37,967 bases of DNA. It comes from Flavobacterium azizsancarii. Lineage in GTDB: Bacteria; Bacteroidota; Bacteroidia; Flavobacteriales; Flavobacteriaceae. The stretch lies in assembly GCF_027980145.1 (NCBI RefSeq), contig NZ_JAMZNK010000050.1:1-37967 (forward strand), in the 5' to 3' direction. The translations under genes were made by a program, and so were the position numbers. Of the stretch, positions 1 through 8,162 are shown piece by piece. The notes under the pieces were generated by a model. That model was not told the DNA's origin and did no database searches. It saw only the letters and a list, made by a program, of their open reading frames with translations. The stretch's first letter is position 1. The number at the start of each line of letters is the position of its first letter.

Positions 1-196
1 TTTTACTTCTGTTCTGATTTGCATTTTCTGATATTTATTGACATACAGAAAATAAAAATAATAGTTTTTTACAAAAGTTCCTTACACTCTTGGTTTTGAA
101 CTTTGACAAAGTTGGCAAAGGAAAGCAAAAATCTAAAAACCAATTATATTTTTATTTGTATTTTCGTACATCTATAAACCAATTAACTATCATTCT

Positions 197-427
197 ATGT
201 CATTTCTAGGATATCTAAAAACTATTAAAGAAAAAACAGGAAATGGTCCGGCTGAGTTTAGAACTTTGGCAGAACAAAAAGCATTTACACTAGACGAAAA
301 ACTAAAACCAGAAGCAAAAGCAGGAGATATTGTAAACTGGCTCAAAGAAGATTTTGATTTAGGTCAAGGCTATTCAATGGCAATTTATGCATTACTTAAA
401 GGCATAAAAGACGAAAATAGTCAGTAA
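197..427 (+). CDS. DUF4287 domain protein
   Basis: This is a 76-residue cytoplasmic protein with no signal peptide or membrane segment. The sequence shows the DUF4287 pattern: a YLKTIKEKTG start, a central EFRTLAEQK segment, then DIVNWLKEDFDLGQGYSMAIYALLKG, in which the WLK..F.LG.G..MA.YALL core is characteristic. No biochemical role is established for the family as far as I know. Members occur as short single-domain proteins, and this length fits. It lies upstream of an acetyltransferase with a 46-bp gap, so the two may be co-transcribed. The 196 bases before it are AT-rich and show no convincing promoter box. Confidence 0.8.
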   Translation: MSFLGYLKTIKEKTGNGPAEFRTLAEQKAFTLDEKLKPEAKAGDIVNWLKEDFDLGQGYSMAIYALLKGIKDENSQ

Positions 428-473
428 CAAGTATAAAATAAGTAAACATTTTTTACTTTAAAATAAAAAAGAA

Positions 474-923
474 ATGAGAATAATCTCAGTAAGAGAAAAC
501 CCGGAATATAAAGATAAAACAATTCAATATTTTCAAAATAGCTGGCCTGAAATAGCACCTATTATTTATGAAGATTGCATTACGCATAGTATAAATGCCA
601 AAGATTCTTTGCCACAATGGTACCTGTTAGAACTTAACGAGAAAGTTATTGGTTGCGCGGGACTTATTACAAATGACTTCATTAGCCGCATGGATCTTTA
701 TCCCTGGATTTGTGCCATTTTTATAGACGAGAAATACCGCGGAAATAACTATAGTAATTTATTAATAAAAAAAGCCAAAGAAGACTCTAAAAAAGCGGGA
801 TTCAAAAACTTATACCTGTGTACGGATCATACGGGATTTTACGAAAAATCTGGCTTTAGCTATATCGGGCAAGGCTATCATCCTTGGGAAGAAGAATCCA
901 GAATCTATCAAATCGATTTGTAA
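474..923 (+). CDS. GNAT family N-acetyltransferase
   Basis: This is a 149-residue acetyl-CoA-dependent N-acyltransferase. The GNAT fold is recognised from the beta4-loop-alpha3 signature. The strand AIFIDEKYRG (about 81-90) is followed by NNYSNLLIKKA, a degenerate form of the R/Q-x-x-G-x-G/A pyrophosphate-binding loop. GFYEKSGF (121-128) is the usual FYEKxGF motif near the C terminus. No substrate can be read from the sequence. It is soluble and probably acts on a small amine or a protein N terminus. The Q/RxxGxG loop has Asn where Gly is more common, which does not preclude activity. The neighbours do not suggest a pathway. Confidence 0.85.
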   Translation: MRIISVRENPEYKDKTIQYFQNSWPEIAPIIYEDCITHSINAKDSLPQWYLLELNEKVIGCAGLITNDFISRMDLYPWICAIFIDEKYRGNNYSNLLIKKAKEDSKKAGFKNLYLCTDHTGFYEKSGFSYIGQGYHPWEEESRIYQIDL

Positions 924-988
924 ACCTATTTCAGGACGAGACAAAACAAGAAATATCAATTTTATACTAACTAAAAAACCATAAAAAA

Positions 989-1738
989 ATGGGATTATTT
1001 AATAACCTTTTTAAAAAGAAAGAAGAAAATACGGAGTCAACTTCAACTGTTAGTCAACCAAACATTAGCAAGCATTTTACATCTGAAAATGATTTTTTAG
1101 AGAAATTTGGAGCTGCTGTTTTAGAGAAACAAAGAAATCTTTATGATGTTACTGGCGATCTTTCCTGGAATGTTGACATGGACAAAGAAGAAATAACATT
1201 TGGAGACAATCTTACTTTTCCCATGCAGGCTTTGGGTTCGTTTTCTCATTCTTCAGAGACATGGCTTTGGATCTGGGAAAATAAAGCGGGCGGTTATACC
1301 AAGTCTCTTATGAAACAGGCTCTTTTACTAAAGCAATATGGAGAACAAAATAATATTGATTTATTGACTGTTGGAAAATTTGACGCCGTAGAGAATGATT
1401 TACATTTAATGGGAATGATTGCTGTCGAAATGTTCAACGGAAGTGCTTATTATCTTGGAAATTACGGACAAGGAACAATGGTTCTTACCATAAAATCTGA
1501 TGTAATAGACAAAGTTGAGAGTGAAGAATTCTCTCGAATTTTAACTGTTTTTCCTGAATTAATTTCAACATTTGAAATTCAAAACCATAAAAATGCTTTT
1601 ACAAATTATCTAACACAGAAAGGCTATAAAATAACATCGAATGGAAACGAAATTAAAGCTGAAAAGAATGAGAATGTAATTGATGCTGTTTTTAATGAAG
1701 ATAATCTTCTGATAAAGTTAAATAGTAATAATGCTTAA
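989..1738 (+). CDS. DUF6882-like hypothetical protein
   Basis: This is a 249-residue soluble protein without a signal peptide. The first 25 residues are a charged, low-complexity tail (FNNLFKKKEENTES) that is probably disordered. The central part (about 50-190) contains SSETWLWIWENKAGGY followed by an amphipathic helix. This resembles the DUF6882 family, which is often seen near polymorphic-toxin or accessory loci. The C-terminal 60 residues could form a separate small alpha/beta unit. Function is unknown. The family assignment is from memory of the W-x-W-x-W motif and is moderate. The gene converges on the methyltransferase gene, with a hairpin-forming repeat between them. Confidence 0.6.
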   Translation: MGLFNNLFKKKEENTESTSTVSQPNISKHFTSENDFLEKFGAAVLEKQRNLYDVTGDLSWNVDMDKEEITFGDNLTFPMQALGSFSHSSETWLWIWENKAGGYTKSLMKQALLLKQYGEQNNIDLLTVGKFDAVENDLHLMGMIAVEMFNGSAYYLGNYGQGTMVLTIKSDVIDKVESEEFSRILTVFPELISTFEIQNHKNAFTNYLTQKGYKITSNGNEIKAEKNENVIDAVFNEDNLLIKLNSNNA

Positions 1739-1782
1739 GATTTCCTCCCAGGATTAAAAACAAGTAAGAAACCAGAAATACC

Positions 1783-1925
1783 TTTTAGACCCCATTCCCC
1801 ACGTGAGGGATAGGAACTAACTGCCGAAGCAGTGTGGATAGCCTGACAGCATCCCGATAAGAGGGCGTATACGCGTAAAGTACTTTTGCCCTCTTATCGG
1901 GATGATGGCACGCCCTGCTAATTTT
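1783..1925. repeat. Interspersed palindromic repeat, convergent gap
   Basis: The gap between two convergent genes contains a perfect 17-nt inverted repeat: CATCCCGATAAGAGGGC at 1850-1866 and its complement at 1888-1904, with a 21-nt loop. It sits in a locally GC-richer stretch that looks unlike the surrounding AT-rich spacer. The flanking words (CCCCATTCCCCACGTGAGGG, GTGTGGATAGCC) resemble an element I associate with dispersed copies in Flavobacterium genomes. A strong RNA hairpin here could end transcription from both sides, although no T-run follows it directly. The outer limits are approximate. Confidence 0.65.
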
Positions 1926-1953
1926 AAGAAATGTAAATTTGAAAAGTGGTAAA

Positions 1954-2550
1954 TCACGACATTTTTTTCCAGAAGTTCAATACTCCGTCGCAGGCAGAAT
2001 ATTCTAAATCAAAACTTTCAGGAATTTCTTCCCATGTACTCCAATACGTTACAAGTCTTGTATACTTAGGCGCTTTAGCGAGCTGATCCCTGACATAATT
2101 GGAATAAGTGAGAAACAATTCGTTTTCTGGAACTACAATTTTATCTATGGGGCAGGAAGTATCTACATTTTCGAAAAAAGAATTGTAAAAATAAAAGGCA
2201 TCATAATCTGAAAAAGAAATATCAATGATATTAGAATGAATAAATTCAACATTCTCGACATGATGTTTTTCGGCAATTTTTTTGGATAGCTTTATAAGGG
2301 ATTCCCTTTGCTCGACACCATAAAAAAGTCCTTTTGTAGAGGCTGCGCCTACTAAACAAAATTTACCAACGCCTGCACCAATATCCAAAACCTTTTTATT
2401 GGGTTTATCAACCAGATAATCAGCTGCAATCCTGGCAATGGCAACCGGAGTCCAATGTCGCTCTGCAAGTCTCCTGATGCGTGTAGAATACAACATATCA
2501 AATGCGCTGTCTTCTATTTCTATATTTTTTTTTAAGGATTTAAAAATCAT
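1954..2550 (-). CDS. Class I SAM-dependent methyltransferase
   Basis: This is a 198-residue soluble enzyme of the Rossmann-fold methyltransferase class. Motif I is VLDIGAGVGKFC at 54-65. The acidic end of strand 2 is GVE at 78-80, which binds the ribose of S-adenosylmethionine. A later VEFIHSNIIDI segment corresponds to the motif around the adenine-contacting residue. No substrate-recognition domain is attached, so the target is unknown. The N terminus (IRRLAERHWTPVAIARIAADYL) resembles small Bacteroidota methyltransferases annotated only at class level. It is transcribed alone, divergent from nothing close by, and followed on its 3' side by the palindromic repeat. Confidence 0.8.
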   Translation of the reverse strand: MIFKSLKKNIEIEDSAFDMLYSTRIRRLAERHWTPVAIARIAADYLVDKPNKKVLDIGAGVGKFCLVGAASTKGLFYGVEQRESLIKLSKKIAEKHHVENVEFIHSNIIDISFSDYDAFYFYNSFFENVDTSCPIDKIVVPENELFLTYSNYVRDQLAKAPKYTRLVTYWSTWEEIPESFDLEYSACDGVLNFWKKMS

Positions 2551-2799
2551 TTAATTCGATTGCCTGTCTTCGTGATTAGATAAAAATAGCATTACGCCTT
2601 ATAACTACAACTTTAGAAAAACAGTGCATTTAAGCACTGAATTTTAATATCGCAGTATTTTCCTGTAATATAACATTAGTTGAGGTCATTCGCAATCTAA
2701 ACGAGCAATTAAATGTTTTTCTTTTTATTTAAGTCATACCGGCAAACCCTTAATAGTTTTAAATTAAGATTTGGTATTTGATATTGACTTTTGATATTG

Positions 2800-3402
2800 T
2801 TATTTTAACTGTTTTTCTTCTTCAAACAACAGCTTAATATTCTCATAAGAGTTTTTCAGGGCTTCTTTGATTTGCTCGGGATTTAACCACGCCACTTTTT
2901 CGATACCTTCTTCAAGCTGACCTACTGGTGTTCCTTCAAAATCAGATTGCATTTCGAACCAATGCGTGACTTTGAGTTTATATTTTCCGTTGCGTTTAAA
3001 AACGTGGTATGTTTTTTCGAGTTTATTAATGATGCGCAGTTTGTTTACACCGGTTTCTTCTTCAACTTCGCGCATGGCAGTTGCCTCAATTTCCTCTCCT
3101 TTTTCGATTCCGCCCTTTGGCAAGTCCCATTTTCCATTTCTAAAAATAAATAAAACTTCGCCTTTTTTATTGTAAACAAGACCTCCTCCCGCTTTATTTA
3201 CAGGGATTTTAGCCTTAAGTGTCTTCATAATTTCCTTTTCATCAGGATGATATAAATACGCCTTTTGAATTTTATTTTGAAACATTTTGACTATAAGCTG
3301 CTCAATATCAATACTCTCTAACAAGAATAATTGAAAATCAGTCTCTCTTGAGATTTCATTTGTCAAAAAAAGTGGTTTGTCGTTCACAAAAACTTTATAC
3401 AT
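2800..3402 (-). CDS. Nudix hydrolase
   Basis: This 200-residue protein carries a perfect Nudix box, Gx5Ex7REVxEExGV, at residues 97-119 (GGIEKGE...REVEEETGV). The box coordinates Mg2+ or Mn2+ for cleavage of nucleoside diphosphate-linked substrates. The KWDLPKGG segment just before it is typical of MutT/diadenosine-polyphosphate-type members. The first 70 residues form a less conserved N-terminal extension with a helical look. The substrate is not predictable. It is transcribed away from pyrE, and the two start codons are only 7 bp apart, so the pyrE promoter overlaps the start of this gene. Confidence 0.9.
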   Translation of the reverse strand: MYKVFVNDKPLFLTNEISRETDFQLFLLESIDIEQLIVKMFQNKIQKAYLYHPDEKEIMKTLKAKIPVNKAGGGLVYNKKGEVLFIFRNGKWDLPKGGIEKGEEIEATAMREVEEETGVNKLRIINKLEKTYHVFKRNGKYKLKVTHWFEMQSDFEGTPVGQLEEGIEKVAWLNPEQIKEALKNSYENIKLLFEEEKQLK

Positions 3403-3405
3403 TTG
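3376..3405 (+). promoter_or_regulatory. Candidate pyrE promoter
   Basis: TTTG at 3376-3379 and TACATTTG at 3398-3405 (an exact match to the Bacteroidota TAnnTTTG -7 box) are separated by 18 nt. This matches the TTTG / TAnnTTTG promoter arrangement known for Bacteroides and Flavobacterium. The ATG at 3410 follows almost at once, which implies a very short leader. The promoter lies inside the first codons of the divergent Nudix gene. Confidence 0.6.
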
Positions 3406-3409
3406 TACT

Positions 3410-4060
3410 ATGATTTTTAATAAAGATACTGCCGAAAAAACAGCCGAATTGCTTTTGCAAATAAATGCAATTAAATTGAATCCCGAAAATCCTTTTACAT
3501 GGGCTTCAGGTTGGAAATCTCCTATTTACTGTGATAATAGGTTAATTCTTTCATTTCCGAGCATCCGAAACTACGTTCGTGATGAGTTTGCGAAGAATAT
3601 TGAAAAACAATTTGGGAAACCAGATGTAATTGCCGGTGTTGCCACTGGAGCTATTGGAGTGGGGATTCTTGTTGCTGAAAGCCTTGGATTACCATTCGTA
3701 TATGTGCGTCCGGAAGCAAAAAAACACGGAAGACAAAATCAAGTTGAAGGTTTTTTACAAAAAGGACAAAATGTTGTTGTTGTAGAAGATTTAATCAGCA
3801 CAGGAAACAGCAGTTTGATGGCTGTTGAAGCTTTACGTAACGAAGGTGCCAACATAAAAGGGATGGCAGCGATCTTTACCTACGGTTTTAACGTTGCCGA
3901 AGATAACTTTAAAAAGGCTAATATCGATTTGTATACGTTAAGTAATTACGAAAATCTATTAGACTTAGCAGTTCAGAAACAATACATTACCGAAGATCAA
4001 CAATCGACTTTGCTGGAATGGAACGAAAGTCCATCTACGTGGGGGCAGGAAAAGGAATAA
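3410..4060 (+). CDS. pyrE: Orotate phosphoribosyltransferase
   Basis: PyrE transfers orotate onto PRPP to give orotidine 5'-phosphate in de novo pyrimidine synthesis. The PRPP-binding motif VVVVEDLISTGNSS lies at about 123-136. The WASGWKSPIYCDNR segment near the N terminus is characteristic of PyrE. I place the start at ATG 3410 (216 residues, MIFNKDTAEK) rather than at an in-frame TTG at 3377. The TTG would place a TAnnTTTG promoter box inside the gene and would add 11 residues (SFTKTLYICT) that have no family counterpart. The gene is followed after 154 bp by an SRPBCC-domain gene. The enzyme is cytosolic and dimeric in known homologues. Confidence 0.95.
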   Translation: MIFNKDTAEKTAELLLQINAIKLNPENPFTWASGWKSPIYCDNRLILSFPSIRNYVRDEFAKNIEKQFGKPDVIAGVATGAIGVGILVAESLGLPFVYVRPEAKKHGRQNQVEGFLQKGQNVVVVEDLISTGNSSLMAVEALRNEGANIKGMAAIFTYGFNVAEDNFKKANIDLYTLSNYENLLDLAVQKQYITEDQQSTLLEWNESPSTWGQEKE

Positions 4061-4214
4061 TTTTAGATTGCAGACTTTAGAATTTTAGATTGTTGGAATT
4101 TAATTTAAGATTTAGCTTTGCGAACTTTTTATTCATAAAGATTTACAATCAAAAATAAAAAACCTTGCGTTCTTTGCGGTAAAAATAATTTAGATACTAT
4201 AAAAAAATTAAGAT

Positions 4215-4607
4215 ATGAACTTAGAAAGTCCAAAAGTTACTGTTCAGAAATCAGCTCAGGAGTTATTTGATTTATTGACTGATGTTAGAAATTTCGAAAA
4301 ACTAATGCCGGATAACATCGCTAAATTCGAAGTAATTGGCGAAGATGCTTTTATCTTTGGATTAAAAGGCATGCCGGAAATAAAACTTAAAATGAAAGAG
4401 AAAACAGCACCAAACAAAATTGTTTTAGGAGCTGCAAGTGATAAACTTCCTTTTACTTTAGTTTCGAATATAGAAAGTGTTTCAGCCGCCGAAAGCGCTG
4501 TTCAACTACAATTCGAAGGAGAATTTAATCCTATGATGGCAATGATGATCAAAGGGCCAATTAGCAAATTCATCGAAACTTTGGCTACTAATATGACCAA
4601 ACTATAA
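4215..4607 (+). CDS. SRPBCC family protein
   Basis: This is a 130-residue protein with the START/SRPBCC helix-grip pattern. It opens with a beta strand, then SAQELFDLLTDVRNFEKLMP (about 14-33), which matches the first helix and W/F-x-x-L-M-P turn of the polyketide-cyclase/CoxG-like branch. A series of beta strands follows, and the long C-terminal helix is KGPISKFIETLATNMTKL. Such proteins hold hydrophobic ligands in a central cavity, but the ligand here cannot be inferred. It lies downstream of pyrE in the same direction, an arrangement I associate with Flavobacteria. A possible terminator follows it. Confidence 0.8.
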   Translation: MNLESPKVTVQKSAQELFDLLTDVRNFEKLMPDNIAKFEVIGEDAFIFGLKGMPEIKLKMKEKTAPNKIVLGAASDKLPFTLVSNIESVSAAESAVQLQFEGEFNPMMAMMIKGPISKFIETLATNMTKL

Positions 4608-4616
4608 TTTTTAATT

Positions 4617-4643
4617 ATCAATTGTTAATTGTTAATTGTTAAT
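4617..4643. repeat. TTAATTG microsatellite
   Basis: A 7-bp unit (ATTGTTA/TTAATTG) is repeated about three to four times in tandem just after the SRPBCC stop codon. It is a short AT-rich tract with no coding potential. Confidence 0.7.
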
Positions 4644-4663
4644 TCTCTACTTATAAAAACTTA

Positions 4664-4691
4664 AAGCCTGATCTTATGATTGGGTTTTTTT
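4664..4691 (+). terminator. Probable terminator after SRPBCC gene
   Basis: AAGCCTGATC and GATTGGGTTT pair over 10 positions in RNA (three G-U pairs) around a TTAT loop, and a run of T follows. Its position 57 bp after the stop suits termination of the pyrE-SRPBCC transcript. Confidence 0.55.
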
Positions 4692-4724
4692 ATGTTTTTT
4701 TGCCACTCTTTTACCCGCAAAATA

Positions 4725-4824
4725 TGTCATGCTGAAAAAACGAAGATTCACACTCGAAGCTCAACAAAGATTGAAATATTCTATACGGAGTTCCTAGTGT
4801 GATCCTTCGTCCCTCAGGATGACA
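4725..4824. repeat. 100-bp foldback repeat element
   Basis: The ends of this stretch are an imperfect inverted repeat: TGTCATGCTGA...CGAAG...CACACT on the left and AGTGTG...CTTCG...CTCAGGATGACA on the right. Inner CTC/GAG arms flank a loop of about 25 nt. It holds no ORF. It fills most of the 307-bp gap between the SRPBCC gene and the convergent birA. The rest of that gap is the microsatellite, the terminator and a tract of CTTAG-like words at about 4877-4912. It resembles dispersed foldback sequences of Flavobacterium genomes. Confidence 0.7.
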
Positions 4825-4914
4825 AAAACGAGAGTAATAAAACTTTGCAATTTTTCGAGATTATTTTTTTTTAAAGAAACTTAGCAACTTAGCTACTCAG
4901 AACCTTAGAACCTC

Positions 4915-5646
4915 CTAATAAAGCATCTGAACCTCTTTGATTTCAAATTCTGATACAGAATCATCCTCCAGCAAAATCTGTATTTTACCAATAGAGGAAA
5001 CTCCTTGAATTATCCCCATAAAATTCTCATTTTTGAGATTCTTAAATGGCATTGGAATTCCTTTTTTGAATAAAGAATTAAAATATTCCCTCCAAAACTC
5101 AGTTGAGTTGGTTTGCCAAAATTCGATTCTTTCCTTTATTTTATCGACTATTAAAACCGGCAGGACATTTTTATCGAATTGAGTTTTACAAATCACGGCC
5201 AATGACGAAGCATTTGGCAAATGTTCATAATTTGTCTGATTAACATTAAGTCCTATTCCAACGACTGACACGATCCTGCCATCACTTTTTAGGGTATTTT
5301 CGATAAGTATGCCACCAATCTTTTTATTATATGACATAATGTCGTTTGGCCATTTTATACTTAATTTAGGAATATTCAATGATTTTAAAGCATCTATAAC
5401 TGCCAATGAAACAATAATACTCAGATTAAAAACCTGTTCATTATCATACAGAAAATCCTTTACCAAAACACTCATAACTAAGTTTTTACCTGATTCAGAC
5501 TGCCATTTAGACCCCATCTGTCCCTTGCCTTTTGTCTGATTTTCAGCGGTTACTACAGTAAAATTATCAGGTTCATCCTGGCTCGCTAATGATTTAAGGA
5601 AATCATTTGTAGAATCTATGGCATCGAGTTTGATTAGTTTCATCAA
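4915..5646 (-). CDS. birA: Biotin--[acetyl-CoA-carboxylase] ligase
   Basis: This enzyme activates biotin with ATP and attaches it to the biotin carboxyl carrier protein. At 243 residues it is the single-function form, lacking the N-terminal DNA-binding domain of E. coli BirA. It therefore should not act as a repressor. Motifs seen are the adenylate-binding loop GKGQMGSKW (40-48; the usual form is GRGRxGRxW, so several Arg are replaced), KWPND (98-102), KIGGIL (109-114, with the biotinyl-adenylate lysine) and GIGLNVN (130-136). A C-terminal SH3-like domain follows. The second Met could be the true start. It is divergent from rsfS. Confidence 0.93.
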   Translation of the reverse strand: MMKLIKLDAIDSTNDFLKSLASQDEPDNFTVVTAENQTKGKGQMGSKWQSESGKNLVMSVLVKDFLYDNEQVFNLSIIVSLAVIDALKSLNIPKLSIKWPNDIMSYNKKIGGILIENTLKSDGRIVSVVGIGLNVNQTNYEHLPNASSLAVICKTQFDKNVLPVLIVDKIKERIEFWQTNSTEFWREYFNSLFKKGIPMPFKNLKNENFMGIIQGVSSIGKIQILLEDDSVSEFEIKEVQMLY

Positions 5647-5736
5647 AGGAATTTAATTAACTTAATTTAATATTTTGTTAAGGTTCAAAAATAATCACAA
5701 ATTTTGGTAACTTTACAAAATCATATAAAATAATTC

Positions 5737-6108
5737 ATGGCGAAAAAGACTATTAATAATGATGTTCTATTGGCGAACATAATCAAGGGGATTGAAGAAG
5801 TAAAAGGAAATGATATTAGTATTCTTGACTTAAGGGATATAGACACGGCAGTTTGTGACTATTTTGTTATCTGCAACGGAAACTCAAATACCCAAGTAAA
5901 CGCCATCGTAGGCTCAATTCAAAAAACAGTATCTAAAGACTTAAAAGATAAACCGTGGCATGTAGAAGGAACCGATAATGCTGAGTGGGTTCTTATGGAT
6001 TATGTGCACATTGTTGTACACGTTTTCCAGAAACACATTCGTGAATATTATAATATCGAAAGCCTTTGGGGTGACGCCAAAATAACTACAATCGAAAACA
6101 AATACTAA
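5737..6108 (+). CDS. rsfS: Ribosomal silencing factor
   Basis: RsfS binds uL14 on the large ribosomal subunit and blocks subunit joining when nutrients are short. The 123-residue length fits the family. Recognisable parts are the LDLRDIDTAVCDYFVICNG stretch, the SNTQV helix start, and the C-terminal block EGTDNAEWVLMDY followed by VHVFQKHIREYYNIE and SLWGDA. The family usually has R where this protein has N in the EGTDNAEW block. It sits 15 bp upstream of ftsH and is probably co-transcribed with it. Confidence 0.95.
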   Translation: MAKKTINNDVLLANIIKGIEEVKGNDISILDLRDIDTAVCDYFVICNGNSNTQVNAIVGSIQKTVSKDLKDKPWHVEGTDNAEWVLMDYVHIVVHVFQKHIREYYNIESLWGDAKITTIENKY

Positions 6109-6123
6109 AAGAAACTTTCTCTA

Positions 6124-8049
6124 ATGGCTAAAGATAATAATCCAAATCCGAGTAAATTTAAAATAAGTCCTTGGTTAATATATACCGCAATACTTCTAGT
6201 TTTTTTATTTATAAGTTTTGCAACCGGAGGATCAAACTTAAGCGAACCTGCTCAATTAACTTCTTCTAAATTCAACGTTTTATTAGAAAAAGGTCAAATT
6301 GAAAAAGTAATCGTTTATAATAAAGCTGAAGCTGAAGTATACTTAAACGCTGCTGCTCTTAAAGATCCGGCAAATAAAAAAGTAGCTAATGATATTTTCG
6401 AAAGACCTAACAAAGGTCCTCACTATACATTAGAAATTGGTAACGACCAGATTTTTCAAACTAAATTAGAAAAAGCAGTTGGCGAAGGCAAACTGAAAGA
6501 TTTTAATTTCTTGCAAAAAAATAACTGGAGCGATATTTTAATCAGTTTACTTCCTATCATCATCATTATTGGTGTTTGGATTTTCATTATGCGTAAAATG
6601 TCAGGTGGCGCAGGTGGCAGTGGCGGACAAATCTTTAACATTGGAAAATCGAAAGCTAAATTGTTTGATGAGAAAACAGATATTAAAACAACATTTAAAG
6701 ATGTTGCCGGTTTAGAAGGTGCTAAAGAAGAAATACAAGAAATTGTAGAATTCCTTAAAAACCCTGAAAAATACACCAATCTTGGTGGTAAGATCCCAAA
6801 AGGCGCACTACTTGTAGGACCTCCGGGAACTGGTAAAACATTACTTGCAAAAGCAGTTGCGGGAGAAGCTCAGGTTCCTTTCTTTTCGTTATCAGGTTCT
6901 GATTTCGTAGAGATGTTTGTAGGAGTTGGTGCTTCACGTGTTCGTGACTTATTTAAACAAGCTAAAGAAAAATCTCCTGCTATCATCTTCATCGACGAAA
7001 TTGATGCTGTTGGTAGAGCAAGAGGAAAAAGCAATATGTCAGGTGGAAATGACGAAAGAGAAAACACTTTGAATCAATTACTGACAGAAATGGATGGCTT
7101 TGGTACAAACTCTAACGTAATTGTATTGGCAGCAACAAACAGAGCTGATGTTCTTGACAAAGCTTTAATGCGTGCCGGTCGTTTTGACAGACAAATTTTT
7201 GTTGACTTACCGGACATTCGCGAAAGAGCTGAAATCTTTAAAGTACACTTAGCTCCTATCAAAAAAGTCGAAGGTCTTGACCTTGATTTCTTAGCAAAAC
7301 AAACTCCGGGATTCTCTGGTGCTGATATTGCAAATGTTTGTAACGAAGCTGCTTTAATTGCTGCACGTTACAACAAAACAGCAGTTGACAGACAAGATTT
7401 CTTAGATGCTGTTGACAGAATTATTGGTGGTCTTGAAAAGAAAAATAAAATTATTACTCCAGACGAAAAAAGAGCAATCGCAATTCACGAAGCTGGTCAC
7501 GCAACTGTAAGCTGGATGTTAGAGCATGCTGCACCACTTATTAAAGTAACTATTGTTCCTCGTGGACAAAGTTTAGGAGCTGCATGGTATCTTCCTGAAG
7601 AAAGACAAATCGTGAGAACTGACCAAATGCTAGACGAAATGTGTGCTACTATGGGCGGAAGAGCTGCTGAAAAGGTAACTTTTGACAGAATTTCGACTGG
7701 TGCATTAAGCGATTTAGAAAAAGTTACGCGTCAGGCTCGTGCCATGGTAACTATTTATGGTTTGAATGAAAAAATAGGAAATGTTACTTATTATGACTCA
7801 ACAGGTCAAAGTGAATACAATTTCTCTAAACCATATTCTGAAGAAACTGCTAAAGTAATTGACAAAGAAATCTCAGATTTAATTGAAGGTCAATACGAAA
7901 GAGCAATTAAAATCCTTGAAGAAAACAAAGACAAGCTAAATCAATTAGCTGATATATTAATTGAAAAAGAAGTTATTTTTAAAGATGACTTAGAAACTAT
8001 TTTCGGAAAACGTACTTTTGATAAAAATTTAGAAGAAGTGGTTTCGTAA
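6124..8049 (+). CDS. ftsH: ATP-dependent zinc metalloprotease FtsH
   Basis: FtsH is a membrane-anchored hexameric AAA+ protease that degrades misfolded membrane proteins and selected regulators. The 641-residue protein has two membrane segments (about 17-35 and 136-156) flanking the extracytoplasmic domain. A Gly-rich linker follows, then Walker A GPPGTGKT (232-239), Walker B IIFIDE (287-292), the second region of homology with TNRADVLDKAL and the RAGRFDR arginines (338-356), the zinc site HEAGH (455-459), and the third ligand D530 in TGALSDLEK. All key residues are intact. It is followed by a strong hairpin terminator. Confidence 0.98.
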   Translation: MAKDNNPNPSKFKISPWLIYTAILLVFLFISFATGGSNLSEPAQLTSSKFNVLLEKGQIEKVIVYNKAEAEVYLNAAALKDPANKKVANDIFERPNKGPHYTLEIGNDQIFQTKLEKAVGEGKLKDFNFLQKNNWSDILISLLPIIIIIGVWIFIMRKMSGGAGGSGGQIFNIGKSKAKLFDEKTDIKTTFKDVAGLEGAKEEIQEIVEFLKNPEKYTNLGGKIPKGALLVGPPGTGKTLLAKAVAGEAQVPFFSLSGSDFVEMFVGVGASRVRDLFKQAKEKSPAIIFIDEIDAVGRARGKSNMSGGNDERENTLNQLLTEMDGFGTNSNVIVLAATNRADVLDKALMRAGRFDRQIFVDLPDIRERAEIFKVHLAPIKKVEGLDLDFLAKQTPGFSGADIANVCNEAALIAARYNKTAVDRQDFLDAVDRIIGGLEKKNKIITPDEKRAIAIHEAGHATVSWMLEHAAPLIKVTIVPRGQSLGAAWYLPEERQIVRTDQMLDEMCATMGGRAAEKVTFDRISTGALSDLEKVTRQARAMVTIYGLNEKIGNVTYYDSTGQSEYNFSKPYSEETAKVIDKEISDLIEGQYERAIKILEENKDKLNQLADILIEKEVIFKDDLETIFGKRTFDKNLEEVVS

Positions 8050-8076
8050 ATATTCAATAAATATGTAATATTTTTT

Positions 8077-8118
8077 AAAATCTTAATTCAAAATAGCCTT
8101 TTGAATTAAGATTTTTTT
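8077..8118 (+). terminator. Terminator after ftsH
   Basis: A long stem (AAATCTTAATTCAAAA paired with TTTTGAATTAAGATTT) closes a 5-nt loop, and seven T follow. It begins 28 bp after the ftsH stop codon. The A-run on its 5' side could also let it work in the opposite direction. Confidence 0.85.
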
Positions 8119-8125
8119 ATCTTTG
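8118..8125 (+). promoter_or_regulatory. Candidate -7 promoter box for the LUD-cdsA-psd operon
   Basis: TATCTTTG is an exact match to the Bacteroidota TAnnTTTG box. It lies 37 bp before the ATG of the LUD gene and directly abuts the ftsH terminator. A TTTG at 8100-8103 lies 14 nt upstream, which is shorter than the usual spacing, so the -33 element is uncertain. Confidence 0.5.
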
Positions 8126-8162
8126 AACGTTTTCAATTAACATGTAAAGTATTTCATATAAA

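Noticed and set aside
23..53. Inverted repeat ATTTTCTG / CAGAAAAT as a terminator of an upstream gene
   Set aside because: The arms are only 8 nt of A/T-rich sequence and no T-run follows on the + strand. Chance is likely.
3377..3409. TTG start for pyrE at 3377
   Set aside because: It would put the promoter box inside the gene and add residues absent from the family. ATG 3410 is preferred.
6456..6779. Antisense ORF of 107 codons opposite ftsH
   Set aside because: It is inside the ftsH coding region, is Ile/Pro-rich and has no family pattern.
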